A model generated the notes under the pieces. It saw only the letters and a program-made list of their open reading frames with translations, was not told the DNA's origin and did no database searches. A stretch of DNA of 64,000 bases from Bog-473 sp963745665 (GTDB lineage: Bacteria > Actinomycetota > Acidimicrobiia > Acidimicrobiales > RAAP-2). Position 1 is the stretch's first letter. Each line of letters begins with the position of its first letter. The position numbers were made by a program, and so were the translations under genes. Positions 9,027 through 16,815 of the stretch are shown here, one piece after another. The stretch covers positions 248,001 to 312,000 of the forward strand of contig CAVUYE010000001.1 of the NCBI GenBank assembly GCA_963745665.1, given 5' to 3'.

Positions 9027-9049
9027 GCCGGGCCGGGCGATGGCCCGGC
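9027..9049 (-). terminator. Terminator-like hairpin after the 9057-9656 gene
   Basis: An 8-bp perfect stem, GCCGGGCC (9027-9034) with GGCCCGGC (9042-9049), and a 7-nt loop lies just past the stop of the upstream minus-strand gene. No T-run follows, so intrinsic termination is only a suggestion. Confidence 0.4.
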
Positions 9050-9056
9050 GGCCTGA

Positions 9057-9656
9057 TCAGCGGGGCCGGGCGACCGAGCGCATGGTGGCCAGCGCCGCGG
9101 AAACGATGTCGACCTCGTCGCGGGCATGGCGCACCAGCGAGCGCACCTGCGGCTCGGTGGCGTCGCTCCCGGCACGCACGGCCGCCGCCTGCACGTCGCG
9201 CGCCGCACCGATGACCTCGGCCACCTGGCGCCGCACGTCGGCCTTGCTGGCACCCGGCGGGAGTCGTCGCTCCAGGCGCAGAAGCCCATCGAGCTCGTCG
9301 GCCACCGTGTGCAGGGAGCGGCACACCGCCGGCAGCTCGGCCACGGGGGCGTCGCGCGACTCGGCGTGCGCCACGGCTATGTCGGCGTCCTCGACCGCCA
9401 CCCGCATGCGCCGCCGGACGCGGGGTGTGGCGCCGCGGCTCAGGTCCTCCGGCGTGGCCCGCCCGGAGTAGCGCTCGCGGCCCGCGGCCAGGAGCGCCAG
9501 CGTGGCCAGGACACCGCGTACGGCCACGTGCCCGTGCAGCATCCGCCAGTGCGCCCGGACGTACCGGCGCCCGACGAAGAAGGCGGCGGCGAACCCGAGC
9601 GCCACGACCAGGCCCGCAATGACGAAGAACTCGACGACGTGGGCCACGAAGGTCAC
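9057..9656 (-). CDS. Hypothetical single-pass membrane protein
   Basis: The 199-residue protein is not recognised. It begins with one hydrophobic segment (FFVIAGLVVALGFAAAFFVG, residues ~10-29) followed by a basic stretch (RRYVRAHWR), so it is anchored by its N-terminus; the rest is a soluble alpha-helical region rich in Ala, Arg and Glu (VRRRMRVAVEDADIAVAHAE, LRLERRLPPGASKADVRRQ) that could form a coiled coil. The GTG at 9656 has TAACAT 6 nt upstream. The gene is divergent from the VC0807-like gene at 9708 through a 51-bp gap, so the two may be co-regulated. Confidence 0.7.
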   Translation of the reverse strand: MTFVAHVVEFFVIAGLVVALGFAAAFFVGRRYVRAHWRMLHGHVAVRGVLATLALLAAGRERYSGRATPEDLSRGATPRVRRRMRVAVEDADIAVAHAESRDAPVAELPAVCRSLHTVADELDGLLRLERRLPPGASKADVRRQVAEVIGAARDVQAAAVRAGSDATEPQVRSLVRHARDEVDIVSAALATMRSVARPR

Positions 9657-9707
9657 GGGGCAATGTTACGTGGCCAAATCCGGAACTTCGGGCGGTACCC
9701 TGCAGGC
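9657..9707. promoter_or_regulatory. Compact divergent leaderless promoters
   Basis: In 51 bp there is a minus-strand TAACAT (9668-9663, 6 nt before the GTG at 9656) and a plus-strand TACCCT (9696-9701, 6 nt before the ATG at 9708). Neither gene has room for a Shine-Dalgarno leader, so both are probably translated from leaderless mRNA. Confidence 0.5.
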
Positions 9708-10571
9708 ATGGAACCGGATGGACCGGGGGGCGCCCAGGGCCCGTCGGACCCGCCTCCGCCCGAGGCGGCCTGGCAGCCAGGGATCCCGTCCCTCCGCGAG
9801 CATCTGCCCAGCCTGACGTTCGGGGCCGCCTTCCCGATCGGGGCCTACTTCCTGGCGCGCCCGCACGTGCACAGCGACACCCAGGCCCTGATCGTTGCCG
9901 GCTGCTTCTCTGTCGCCTGGATCCTCTTCCAGTTCGTCCGCCGGCGCACGGTCGACGTCGTGGGCGCGGCGGTCCTGGCGGGGTTCGCGATCGGCCTCAT
10001 CACCTCCACCGTGTTCGGCGGCAACGACTACATGCTCAAAGTGCGAGACGGCTTCTTCACGCTGCTCTTCGGCATCGCCTGCATCGTCACGCTGTACACG
10101 CACGACCGGCCGGCCATCTTCTATGTCGGCCGTTACCTCTCGGCCGGGACGGACCCGGCGAAGGTGTCCGCTTACGACCAGCTGCACGACATGCCCTTCG
10201 GGCGCCACGCCTTCCGCACCCTGTCGGTGGTCTGGGGGATCGGCCTCGTCGTGGAGGCCTCGGCGCGTCTGACGCTGGCCGACATACTGCCCACCGGGAC
10301 CTTCATTGCCGTTTCCCCGTTCATCACCGCCACCGTGATAGGCAGCCTGCTCGCTTTCACCGCCGTCTACACGAGGCGGCCTCAATTCATGGCTGCTGCG
10401 CTGATGGGGCGCATCGTGCACGAACGGACGATGGCGGCGGAGGTGGCGGAACATGCAGAGGCGGCGCAACCGCCGGCGGCGGCGAACGGCATCGCATCCG
10501 AGCCGGCACCCGGCCTGGCACGAGAGCCCGGGCCCGACGCCGACACAGAAACGCCCGAGCCCCTCCCCTGA
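9708..10571 (+). CDS. VC0807-like integral membrane protein
   Basis: The 287-residue protein has about five to six hydrophobic helices between residues ~40 and 225 (for example TFGAAFPIGAYFLA, ALIVAGCFSVAWILFQFV, VVGAAVLAGFAIGLITS, GFFTLLFGIACIVTL, FIAVSPFITATVIGSLLAF). The pattern GRYLSAGTDPAKVSAYDQLH between helices and the DGFFTLLFGI segment resemble the uncharacterised VC0807 family. It has a proline-rich N-terminus and a disordered Ala/Pro-rich C-terminus. The ATG at 9708 follows TACCCT; the frame is open far upstream but that part is the shadow of the opposite gene. Function unknown. Confidence 0.75.
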   Translation: MEPDGPGGAQGPSDPPPPEAAWQPGIPSLREHLPSLTFGAAFPIGAYFLARPHVHSDTQALIVAGCFSVAWILFQFVRRRTVDVVGAAVLAGFAIGLITSTVFGGNDYMLKVRDGFFTLLFGIACIVTLYTHDRPAIFYVGRYLSAGTDPAKVSAYDQLHDMPFGRHAFRTLSVVWGIGLVVEASARLTLADILPTGTFIAVSPFITATVIGSLLAFTAVYTRRPQFMAAALMGRIVHERTMAAEVAEHAEAAQPPAAANGIASEPAPGLAREPGPDADTETPEPLP

Positions 10572-10670
10572 CCCGGCGACCCCCCAAGTCCACGACCCCG
10601 GGTTCGGTAGCCTCGGCGGCGCACCACGCCGTCCGACGGCGGGGCCAGCGAAGCCAGCGAAGGGAGCACC

Positions 10671-11444
10671 ATGGCAGACGAAGTGCTGCGGGAACGCCGG
10701 GGACATGTCGAGATCCTCACCATCAACCGCCCCGAGGCGCGCAACGCCATCAACGGGCCCGTCAGCCTGGCCATGTCGGCCGCCATGGACGAGCTCGCCG
10801 AGGACCCGGGGTGCGCGGTGGTGGTCATCACGGGCAGCGGCGACAAGGCCTTCAGCGCCGGCATGGACCTCAAGGCCTTCAGCAGCGGCGAGGGCGGCGA
10901 CATCATGGGCGCCCCGGGGGGCTTCGGCGGGCTCACCCAGCGCGACTTCCCCAAGCCGGTCATCGCCGCGGTGAACGGGTCGGCCCTGGCCGGCGGCTTC
11001 GAGATCATGCTCTCGTGCGACATCGTGGTCGCGGCCGAGCACGCGACGTTCGGCATCCCCGAGGCCAAGCGTGGCCTCATCGCGGGCGCGGGTGGCCTCA
11101 TCCGCATGCCCAAGCGCCTGCCCATCGCCATCGCCCTCGAGATGGCCATGACCGGTGATCCCATCGACGCCGCCCGGGCCTACGACCTCGGCCTGGTGAA
11201 CCGGGTCGTGCCCGCCACCGTGGTCGTGGAGGAGGCCGTGGCCCTGGCCGACCGCATCGCCGAGAACGCTCCGCTGGCCGTGCGCTACTCCAAGAGCGTC
11301 ATGAAGCAGGCGGGCGAGGTCTCCGAGGCGGAGGGCTGGAAGATCAACGCGCAGGCCGTCGGCGTGGTGTTCACCTCGGCCGACGCCATGGAGGGCCCGA
11401 TCGCTTTCGCCGAGAAGCGCCCCCCCAATTGGCAGGGCAAGTAG
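10671..11444 (+). CDS. Enoyl-CoA hydratase/isomerase (crotonase family)
   Basis: The 257-residue protein has the crotonase fold signature: NRPEARNAIN, the oxyanion-hole segments FSAGMDLKAF and GSALAGGFEI, and the acidic region FGIPEAKRGLIAGAGG, where the glutamate of the PEAKRG helix is in the usual catalytic position. It likely hydrates or isomerises an acyl-CoA in fatty-acid or related catabolism. A GAAGGGAG Shine-Dalgarno precedes the ATG at 10671. It ends 20 nt before the GTG of the membrane gene at 11465, so the two may be co-transcribed. The exact substrate is unknown. Confidence 0.93.
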   Translation: MADEVLRERRGHVEILTINRPEARNAINGPVSLAMSAAMDELAEDPGCAVVVITGSGDKAFSAGMDLKAFSSGEGGDIMGAPGGFGGLTQRDFPKPVIAAVNGSALAGGFEIMLSCDIVVAAEHATFGIPEAKRGLIAGAGGLIRMPKRLPIAIALEMAMTGDPIDAARAYDLGLVNRVVPATVVVEEAVALADRIAENAPLAVRYSKSVMKQAGEVSEAEGWKINAQAVGVVFTSADAMEGPIAFAEKRPPNWQGK

Positions 11445-11464
11445 AGCAAGTAGAGCGTCAGGCG

Positions 11465-11869
11465 GTGCTGACGCCGGCCCTCGACACCATCCGCCTGACC
11501 CTCCATGTCCTGGCGGCGGCGGTCTGGGTCGGCGGCCAGATCGTGATGACCGGCCTCGTGGGCCCGGCCCGCGGGCTGGGGGTCGACGCCCCCAAGACCC
11601 TGGCCCGGGCCTTCGCCCGCCTGGCCTGGCCCGCCTACGTGGTCCTGCTGGCCACCGGTGTCTGGAACGTGACTGCGGACGGCTACTCCTCCATGGACTC
11701 GGCCTGGAAGGCGGTTCTCATGGCCAAGATCGCCGTGGTCGTGCTGGCCGGCCTGGGCGTGCTGCTGCACCAGCGCGCCAGCACGAAACGGGGCCTGGCC
11801 CTCTGGGGGGCGGTGGGGGGCTTGGCCAGCGTGGCCGCGCTGGTTATGGGCATCCTTCTTGCCGGGTGA
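11465..11869 (+). CDS. Small membrane protein, CopD-like
   Basis: The 134-residue protein has four hydrophobic segments: LHVLAAAVWVGGQIVMTGL, AWPAYVVLLATGVWNV, AVLMAKIAVVVLAGLGVLL and ALWGAVGGLASVAALVMGILL. The opening LxLHVLAAAVWVGG and the short loop with KAVLMAKI resemble the copper-resistance D (CopD) membrane domain, often a heme/copper or quinone-linked small protein. The GTG at 11465 puts the first helix at the N-terminus; a TTG at 11429 would overlap the crotonase end and add 12 residues. Function uncertain. Confidence 0.65.
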   Translation: MLTPALDTIRLTLHVLAAAVWVGGQIVMTGLVGPARGLGVDAPKTLARAFARLAWPAYVVLLATGVWNVTADGYSSMDSAWKAVLMAKIAVVVLAGLGVLLHQRASTKRGLALWGAVGGLASVAALVMGILLAG

Positions 11870-11884
11870 TTCCGAATACCACGC

Positions 11885-11909
11885 GGGGTTCCGCGGAGTG
11901 AGGAACCCC
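11885..11909 (+). terminator. Hairpin after the CopD-like gene
   Basis: GGGGTTCC (11885-11892) and GGAACCCC (11902-11909) form a perfect 8-bp stem with a 9-nt loop, 15 nt after the stop codon. It is followed by C/G rather than a T-run, so it may be a weak or factor-assisted terminator, or an RNA-protecting hairpin. Confidence 0.5.
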
Positions 11910-11925
11910 CGGCCGGGAATGGGTC

Positions 11926-11976
11926 TAACCTGGAACCCAGTTCACCGACCTTTGGACTTAGGTGAAGGAGAACACA
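11926..11976 (+). promoter_or_regulatory. tatA promoter and leader
   Basis: TAACCT at 11926-11931 is a plausible -10. Unlike most genes here, a leader of about 40 nt follows, with an AAGGAG Shine-Dalgarno at 11965-11970 and a 6-nt spacer to the GTG at 11977. Confidence 0.5.
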
Positions 11977-12231
11977 GTGCTCGCTGACATTTTCGGACCC
12001 GACCTGCTCATCGTGGCCATCGTCCTCGTCGTGCTCCTCTTCGGCGGTGCCGCCATTCCCAAGCTGGCCCGCAACCTCGGCTCGGCCAAGAACCAGTTCG
12101 AGAAGGGCATGGAAGAGGGGAAGGCGTCGGGCACCACGTCCGCCGCCACCGATACACCGGCACCGGCACCGGCGCCGGCACCCGCACCCGCCCCCACCCC
12201 GTCGGCCGAGGAGAAGGCACCCGGCGCCTGA
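11977..12231 (+). CDS. tatA: Sec-independent protein translocase TatA
   Basis: The 84-residue protein has the TatA layout: a short N-terminal membrane helix (LLIVAIVLVVLLFGG), the FGG..IPKLARNLG hinge, an amphipathic helix (KNQFEKGMEEGK), and a soluble tail. TatA forms the pore of the twin-arginine pathway that exports folded proteins such as the Rieske protein. The GTG at 11977 is preferred over the GTG at 11962 because AAGGAG lies 6 nt upstream of it. The tail is a Pro-Ala dipeptide repeat (APAPAPAP) encoded by a short tandem repeat. No tatB or tatC lies nearby. Confidence 0.93.
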   Translation: MLADIFGPDLLIVAIVLVVLLFGGAAIPKLARNLGSAKNQFEKGMEEGKASGTTSAATDTPAPAPAPAPAPAPTPSAEEKAPGA

Positions 12232-12273
12232 GGCCGCGGCCGCCCCCGGCCGGCCTCCACATCAAAAGGGCCC

Positions 12274-13560
12274 ATGTCATCTGACGTCCTCGCCGTCGCC
12301 GAACGACTTTGGAACGGCGAGCTCTCGACCTCCACCTTCCATCCCGTCGATCACATCGGCGGCTTCGTCGAGATCACCGACGGCGTGGGGTTCTGCCCTT
12401 CCTTCGCCAACGTGTCCTCGTTCGCCACCGAGGACGGCCTCCTCCTGGTCGACACCGGGAGCGCCCCGCTGGCCCATACCGTGCACGACGACATCCGCAC
12501 CTGGAGCGCGGCCCGCCTCAACACCGCCATCTACTCGCACGGTCATATAGATCACGTCTTCGGCGTGCCCGTCTGGGAGGCCGAGGCCGCCGCGCAGGGC
12601 TGGGAGGCCCCCGAGGTCGTCGCCCACCACGCGCTGCCGGCGCGCTTCGACCGTTACATCTTCACCGCGGGCTACAACACGATCATCAACCGGCGGCAGT
12701 TCGGCTTCACCGACCTGCAATGGCCCACCGAGTACCGCTACCCGGACCGCACCTACCGCGACACCCTCGAGCTCTCCGTCGGCGGTCTGGGGTTCTCGCT
12801 CCGCCACGAGAAGGGCGAGACCGACGACCACACCGTCACCTGGCAACCCGACACCCGGGTCCTGTGCTGCGGCGACCTCTTCATCTGGGCCTCCCCCAAC
12901 GCCGGCAATCCCCAGAAGGTGCAGCGCTACCCACGGGAGTGGGCCGCCGCCCTCCGCCGCATGCTGCAGCTCGATGCCGAATTCCTCCTCCCCGGACACG
13001 GGTTCCCGGTCATCGGGGCCGACCGCGTCCGTACCGCCCTCACCGACACGGCGGACCTCCTGGACTCATTGGTCGACCAGACGTTGGCCGTCATGAATGC
13101 GGGCGGGCGCCTCGATGACGCCATCCACTCCGTGCGCGTCCCGGCCGCGCTGGAGTCACGGCCCTTCCTGCAGCCGGTCTACGACGAGCCGGAATTCATC
13201 GTCCACACGGTGTGGCGCCAGTACGGCGGCTGGTGGGACGGCAATCCGGCCACGCTGAAGCCGGCCCCCGAGCGCGCCCTGGCCGCCGAGCTGGCTGCGC
13301 TGGCCGGGGGACCCGGTGCCCTGGCCGAGCGGGCCTTGGAGCTGCTGGCCGTGGCCACGTCCGACCCCGCGGCGGCAGAAGGGGCGCTGCGCCTCGCCGG
13401 CCACCTGGCCGAGCACGCCTGGCTGGCCGGGCCCGACGACGAGGCCGTGCAGCGGGCGCGCCAGCAGGTCTTCGCCGCCCGGGCCGCCCGGGCCACCTCC
13501 ACTATGGCGCGGGGCGTCTTCACCTGGGCCGCCAACGAGTCCGCCGCCCATCCGCACTGA
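12274..13560 (+). CDS. Metallo-beta-lactamase-fold hydrolase, alkylsulfatase-like
   Basis: The 428-residue protein has the MBL metal site YSHGHIDHVFG (HxHxDH, about residues 88-94), a bridging-ligand segment CCGDLFIWA and the late LLPGHG. After residue ~270 it continues into a dimerisation-type helical domain (RQYGGWWDGNP, LAERALELLAVATS), the arrangement of SDS/alkylsulfatases, which hydrolyse alkyl sulfate esters. Those enzymes are longer (about 650 residues) and end in an SCP2-like domain, which is absent here, so a related hydrolase is possible. An AAAAGGG lies 5 nt before the ATG. It ends 46 nt before ctaC. Confidence 0.88.
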   Translation: MSSDVLAVAERLWNGELSTSTFHPVDHIGGFVEITDGVGFCPSFANVSSFATEDGLLLVDTGSAPLAHTVHDDIRTWSAARLNTAIYSHGHIDHVFGVPVWEAEAAAQGWEAPEVVAHHALPARFDRYIFTAGYNTIINRRQFGFTDLQWPTEYRYPDRTYRDTLELSVGGLGFSLRHEKGETDDHTVTWQPDTRVLCCGDLFIWASPNAGNPQKVQRYPREWAAALRRMLQLDAEFLLPGHGFPVIGADRVRTALTDTADLLDSLVDQTLAVMNAGGRLDDAIHSVRVPAALESRPFLQPVYDEPEFIVHTVWRQYGGWWDGNPATLKPAPERALAAELAALAGGPGALAERALELLAVATSDPAAAEGALRLAGHLAEHAWLAGPDDEAVQRARQQVFAARAARATSTMARGVFTWAANESAAHPH

Positions 13561-13590
13561 TCTGCGATTTCCAATTTTTTTGCCGCGTTC

Positions 13591-13605
13591 GATAGTGTCG
13601 GCGCG
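13591..13605 (+). promoter_or_regulatory. -10-like element of ctaCDF
   Basis: GATAGTGT at 13591-13598 (either GATAGT or TAGTGT) is followed by 7-9 nt and the GTG of ctaC at 13606. An AT-rich stretch with a T-run (13567-13581) lies upstream. This supports a leaderless mRNA for the oxidase genes. Confidence 0.45.
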
Positions 13606-14520
13606 GTGGACTCGTCGCTGACCAGCCCGTCTTTCGACGCACCAGAAACCCCAGGTCGCAGCACCAAGAGTCCACGTCGCCGGTTGGCCGTTGTGGTCGT
13701 CGGCCTCGGCGCCCTGCTCCTCACCGGCTGCCAGCTCCCGACGTTCGGCGGCTACAAGGGCGCCACGTCCCAGGGTCGCTCGACCTTCCACCTCTGGCAG
13801 GGCTTCTTCATCGCCGGCATCGTCGTCGGCGGCTTCACTCTCCTGCTCATCTGCTGGGCCATGTTCCGCTACCGGCGCCGCTCCGACGACATGCCTGTGC
13901 AGACGCAGTACCACACGCTCACCGAGATCACCTACACCGTCCTGCCGATCCTGATCGTGCTCGGCCTGTTCTGGGCCACGGTGGTGGTGGAGAACACGGT
14001 GACCGCGATCGAGCCCAACCCCGGCACCGTGATCCACGTGTACGCCTTCCAGTGGGGCTGGGAGTTCCAGTATCCCAACGGCGTCAAGGTCATCGGCCAG
14101 ACCACGGAAGCGCCCACAATGGTGGTGCCGACCGGGCAGACCACCCGGATCTATCTGCGCTCCTACGACGTCCTGCACGGCTTCTACGTGCCGGAGTTCA
14201 ACTTCAGCCGCTACGCCAGCCCCGGGTACTGGACCAGCTTCGACCTGAACGTCCTGCACGACGGGGTCTACCGCGGCCAGTGCACCCAGCTGTGCGGGCT
14301 CTACCACTCCATCATGTTCTTCAACGTGCGCTCGGTCTCCCCGACGGCCTACACCACATGGCTACGCACCACGCGGGCCTTCCAGACCGCCCACCCCTCG
14401 TCCATCGGCCAGCTCCCGGGCGCCCTGCATGCCAACCAGAACGGAACCGTGCCCAGCTACTCTGGCAATTCCGGCAGCGGGAACACCGGCAACACAGGAG
14501 GAATCCTCTACGGTGACTGA
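13606..14520 (+). CDS. ctaC: Cytochrome c oxidase subunit II (CtaC)
   Basis: The 304-residue subunit carries the CuA centre that takes electrons from the bound QcrC cytochrome. It has a signal/lipobox LLLTGCQ (Cys near residue 43), two TM helices (FFIAGIVVGGFTLLLICWAMF, ITYTVLPILIVLGLFWATVVV), then the beta-barrel with the first CuA ligand in YDVLHGFYVPEF and the CuA loop CTQLCGLYHSIMF (Cys-x3-Cys, His, Met). The core is GTVIHVYAFQWGWEFQYPNG. It begins GTG at 13606. Its end overlaps the ctaD GTG at 14513-14515 by 8 nt. The C-terminus is a short Gly/Asn/Ser-rich tail. Confidence 0.97.
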   Translation: MDSSLTSPSFDAPETPGRSTKSPRRRLAVVVVGLGALLLTGCQLPTFGGYKGATSQGRSTFHLWQGFFIAGIVVGGFTLLLICWAMFRYRRRSDDMPVQTQYHTLTEITYTVLPILIVLGLFWATVVVENTVTAIEPNPGTVIHVYAFQWGWEFQYPNGVKVIGQTTEAPTMVVPTGQTTRIYLRSYDVLHGFYVPEFNFSRYASPGYWTSFDLNVLHDGVYRGQCTQLCGLYHSIMFFNVRSVSPTAYTTWLRTTRAFQTAHPSSIGQLPGALHANQNGTVPSYSGNSGSGNTGNTGGILYGD

Positions 14521-16354
14521 CGTCATCGCCCCACCGGGCGTCCAGGAGCACGAAGAGCTCCACCTGCCGCCCTCGGTCCCCGGCGACGGTCATGACGAGG
14601 GGCACGAGGCCCACGGGCCGACCGGCATCCTCAAGTGGCTCACTTCGACCGACCACAAGGTCATCGGGCTGAGCTACATGATCACCGCCATCGCCATCTT
14701 CTACCTTTCGGGCGTGATGGCGCTGATCATGCGGCTGCAGCTGACCACGCCGCACGCCTCGCTCCTGAGCTTCGGGCAGTACAACGCGCTCTTCACCATG
14801 CACGGCAGCCTCATGATGTACCTCTTCGCCGGCCCGATCGCCTTCGGCGGCCTGGCCAACTACATCGTGCCCCTGCAGATCGGCGCGCCCGACATGGCCT
14901 TCCCCCGCCTGAACGCGCTGAGCTACTGGCTCTACCTGACCGGCTCCATCACCATGCTTATGACCTTCTTCGTGGCGGGGGGCGCCGCGCAGTTCGGCTG
15001 GGTGGCCTACGCGCCGCTCTCGAGTGCCACCAGCTCCCCCGGTGCCGGTCCCGACCTTTGGATCATGGCGCTCGCCCTCACCGGGTTCTCCGCCATCTTC
15101 ACCGGCGTCAACCTGTGCGCGACCATCTTCTACCTGCGCGCCCCGGGCATGACCATGTTCCGCATGCCCATCTTCACCTGGAACATGCTGGTCACCGGGA
15201 TCCTGATCCTCATCGCCTTCCCGGTCCTCACCGCGGCGCTGATCATGCTGTTCGCCGACCGCCACTTCGGTACCCACATCTACTCGGCGGTGGGCTGCCA
15301 CCTCGTCAGCGGCGCACCCACGGCGTCGTGCGGGTCACCGTTGTTATGGCAAAACCTCTTCTGGTTCTTCGGCCATCCCGAGGTCTACATCCTCGCCCTG
15401 CCGTTCTTCGGCATCGTGACCGAGATCCTGCCGGTCTTCTCCCGCAAGCCGGTCTTCGGCTACAAGGGCATGGTCTTCGCCACCATGGCCATCGCTGCGC
15501 TGTCCACCGGCGTGTGGGCCCACCACATGTTCACGACCGGCGCCGTACTGCTGCCGTTCTTCTCGTTCCTGAGCCTGCTGATCGCCGTCCCGACCGGTAT
15601 CAAGTTCTTCAACTGGATCGGCACCATGTGGCACGGCCAGCTCACCTTCACCGTGCCCATGTTGTTCTCCATCGGCTTCCTCTTCGCCTTCCTGATGGGA
15701 GGCGTCACCGGCATCATGCTGGCGTCGCCGCCGATCGACTTCGCCACCCACGACACCTACTTCGTCGTGGCCCACTTCCACCAGGTGCTCTTCGGGACGG
15801 CCGTCTTCGCCGGATTCGGCGGCGTCTACTACTGGTATCCCAAGATGTTCGGCCGCATGCTCCGGGAGAGCCTGGGCAAGTGGCACTTCTGGCTGATGTT
15901 CATCGGTTTCTGGATCTGCTACATGCCGCAGTACGTCGTCGGCCTCCTCGGCATGCCCCGCCGTGTGGCCAGCTACCCCTCCAATCTGGGCTGGGAGAGC
16001 TACAACATCGTTTCGACGGTCGGCGCCTTCATCATCGGCATTTCGTTCGCCTTCCTGCTGGTGAACTTCTTCGTGTCATGGCGCAATCCGAAGCCGGCCG
16101 GGAACAACCCATGGGACGCGCACACCTTGGAGTGGTTCACCACCTCGCCGCCCCCGCACCACAACTACACCCACCTGCCGCCGATCCGTTCCGAGCGCCC
16201 GACGTGGGACTACAACCACCCGGACGCGTTGACGGTGCCGCACGGCCGCAACGCCCACAGCAATGGCAACAGCAACGGGCACGGCAAGACCAACGGGCAC
16301 GGCAAGACCAACGGGAACGGCACGGGCAACGGAAAGGTGACGGCGGGCGTATGA
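14513..16354 (+). CDS. ctaD: Cytochrome c oxidase subunit I (CtaD)
   Basis: The 613-residue catalytic subunit has 12 TM helices, a low-spin heme ligand in MHGSLMMYLFAGP, the CuB/heme a3 motif GHPEVYILALPFFG with the His-Tyr crosslink, the paired histidines in WAHHMFTTGAV, and the heme ligands in VVAHFHQVLFG. It reduces oxygen and pumps protons. The GTG at 14513 is used because AGGAGG lies at 14496-14501; upstream frame is ctaC sequence. The C-terminal ~25 residues are a repeated NGHGKT motif (DNA 16256-16330), not part of the conserved core. The last 4 nt overlap the ctaF ATG. Confidence 0.98.
   Translation: MTDVIAPPGVQEHEELHLPPSVPGDGHDEGHEAHGPTGILKWLTSTDHKVIGLSYMITAIAIFYLSGVMALIMRLQLTTPHASLLSFGQYNALFTMHGSLMMYLFAGPIAFGGLANYIVPLQIGAPDMAFPRLNALSYWLYLTGSITMLMTFFVAGGAAQFGWVAYAPLSSATSSPGAGPDLWIMALALTGFSAIFTGVNLCATIFYLRAPGMTMFRMPIFTWNMLVTGILILIAFPVLTAALIMLFADRHFGTHIYSAVGCHLVSGAPTASCGSPLLWQNLFWFFGHPEVYILALPFFGIVTEILPVFSRKPVFGYKGMVFATMAIAALSTGVWAHHMFTTGAVLLPFFSFLSLLIAVPTGIKFFNWIGTMWHGQLTFTVPMLFSIGFLFAFLMGGVTGIMLASPPIDFATHDTYFVVAHFHQVLFGTAVFAGFGGVYYWYPKMFGRMLRESLGKWHFWLMFIGFWICYMPQYVVGLLGMPRRVASYPSNLGWESYNIVSTVGAFIIGISFAFLLVNFFVSWRNPKPAGNNPWDAHTLEWFTTSPPPHHNYTHLPPIRSERPTWDYNHPDALTVPHGRNAHSNGNSNGHGKTNGHGKTNGNGTGNGKVTAGV
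16256..16330 (+). repeat. Short tandem repeat at the ctaD 3' end
   Basis: Copies of an ACGGGCACGGCAAGACCA-type unit encode NGHGKT repeats, giving CtaD a hydrophilic Asn/Gly/His tail after its last membrane helix. Confidence 0.7.
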
Positions 16355-16785
16355 AGGTCGAGTCGCTCTTCCTGATCTTCCTCGGTGCCTTCTTCGGGGT
16401 CATCGGGCTCATCTACTGGTTCTGGGGCTACGACGACGGCGGCGGCGTCATGCTGCTCGGCGCCACGTTGCTCGGATTTCTCCCGGGCTTCTACTACTTC
16501 TTCTGGCACCGCCGTTTCCACGGTCACAGATACTTCATCTGGGGCAAGGTCCACGCGCCGGGCGATCGGCCCTCAGACCGCGAGGACGCAGAGATGGCCG
16601 ACGGGGCGGGGAACGTCGACTCGTTCCCCAGCTCTTCCATCTGGCCCTTCGTCCTCGGCATGGGCGCCTTCATGACGGTGCTCGCCCTGGTGTTCGGCAG
16701 TTGGCTGGCCTTCATCGGTGTCCCGCTGATCCTGACCGCGTTGACCGGCGTCACCGCCGAGAGCCGGCGCGGCGGCACCGTCTGA
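16351..16785 (+). CDS. ctaF: Cytochrome c oxidase subunit IV (CtaF)
   Basis: The 144-residue protein has two N-terminal helices (LFLIFLGAFFGVIGLIYWFWG and VMLLGATLLGFLPGFYYFFW) and two C-terminal helices (IWPFVLGMGAFMTVLALVF and WLAFIGVPLILTALTG). This is the actinobacteria-specific CtaF, which packs against CtaD in the bc-aa3 supercomplex; it is unrelated to mitochondrial subunit IV. The ATG at 16351 overlaps the ctaD stop (ATGA). The loop between the helix pairs is acidic (DREDAEMADGAGN). Confidence 0.92.
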   Translation: MKVESLFLIFLGAFFGVIGLIYWFWGYDDGGGVMLLGATLLGFLPGFYYFFWHRRFHGHRYFIWGKVHAPGDRPSDREDAEMADGAGNVDSFPSSSIWPFVLGMGAFMTVLALVFGSWLAFIGVPLILTALTGVTAESRRGGTV

Positions 16786-16803
16786 CCCTGCAGAGGGCGC
16801 CGG

Positions 16804-16815
16804 TAGCCTGAACCG
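16804..16815 (+). promoter_or_regulatory. -10-like element of the MFS gene
   Basis: TAGCCT at 16804-16809 lies 6 nt before the GTG at 16816, so the transcript is probably leaderless. No strong -35 is evident. Confidence 0.4.
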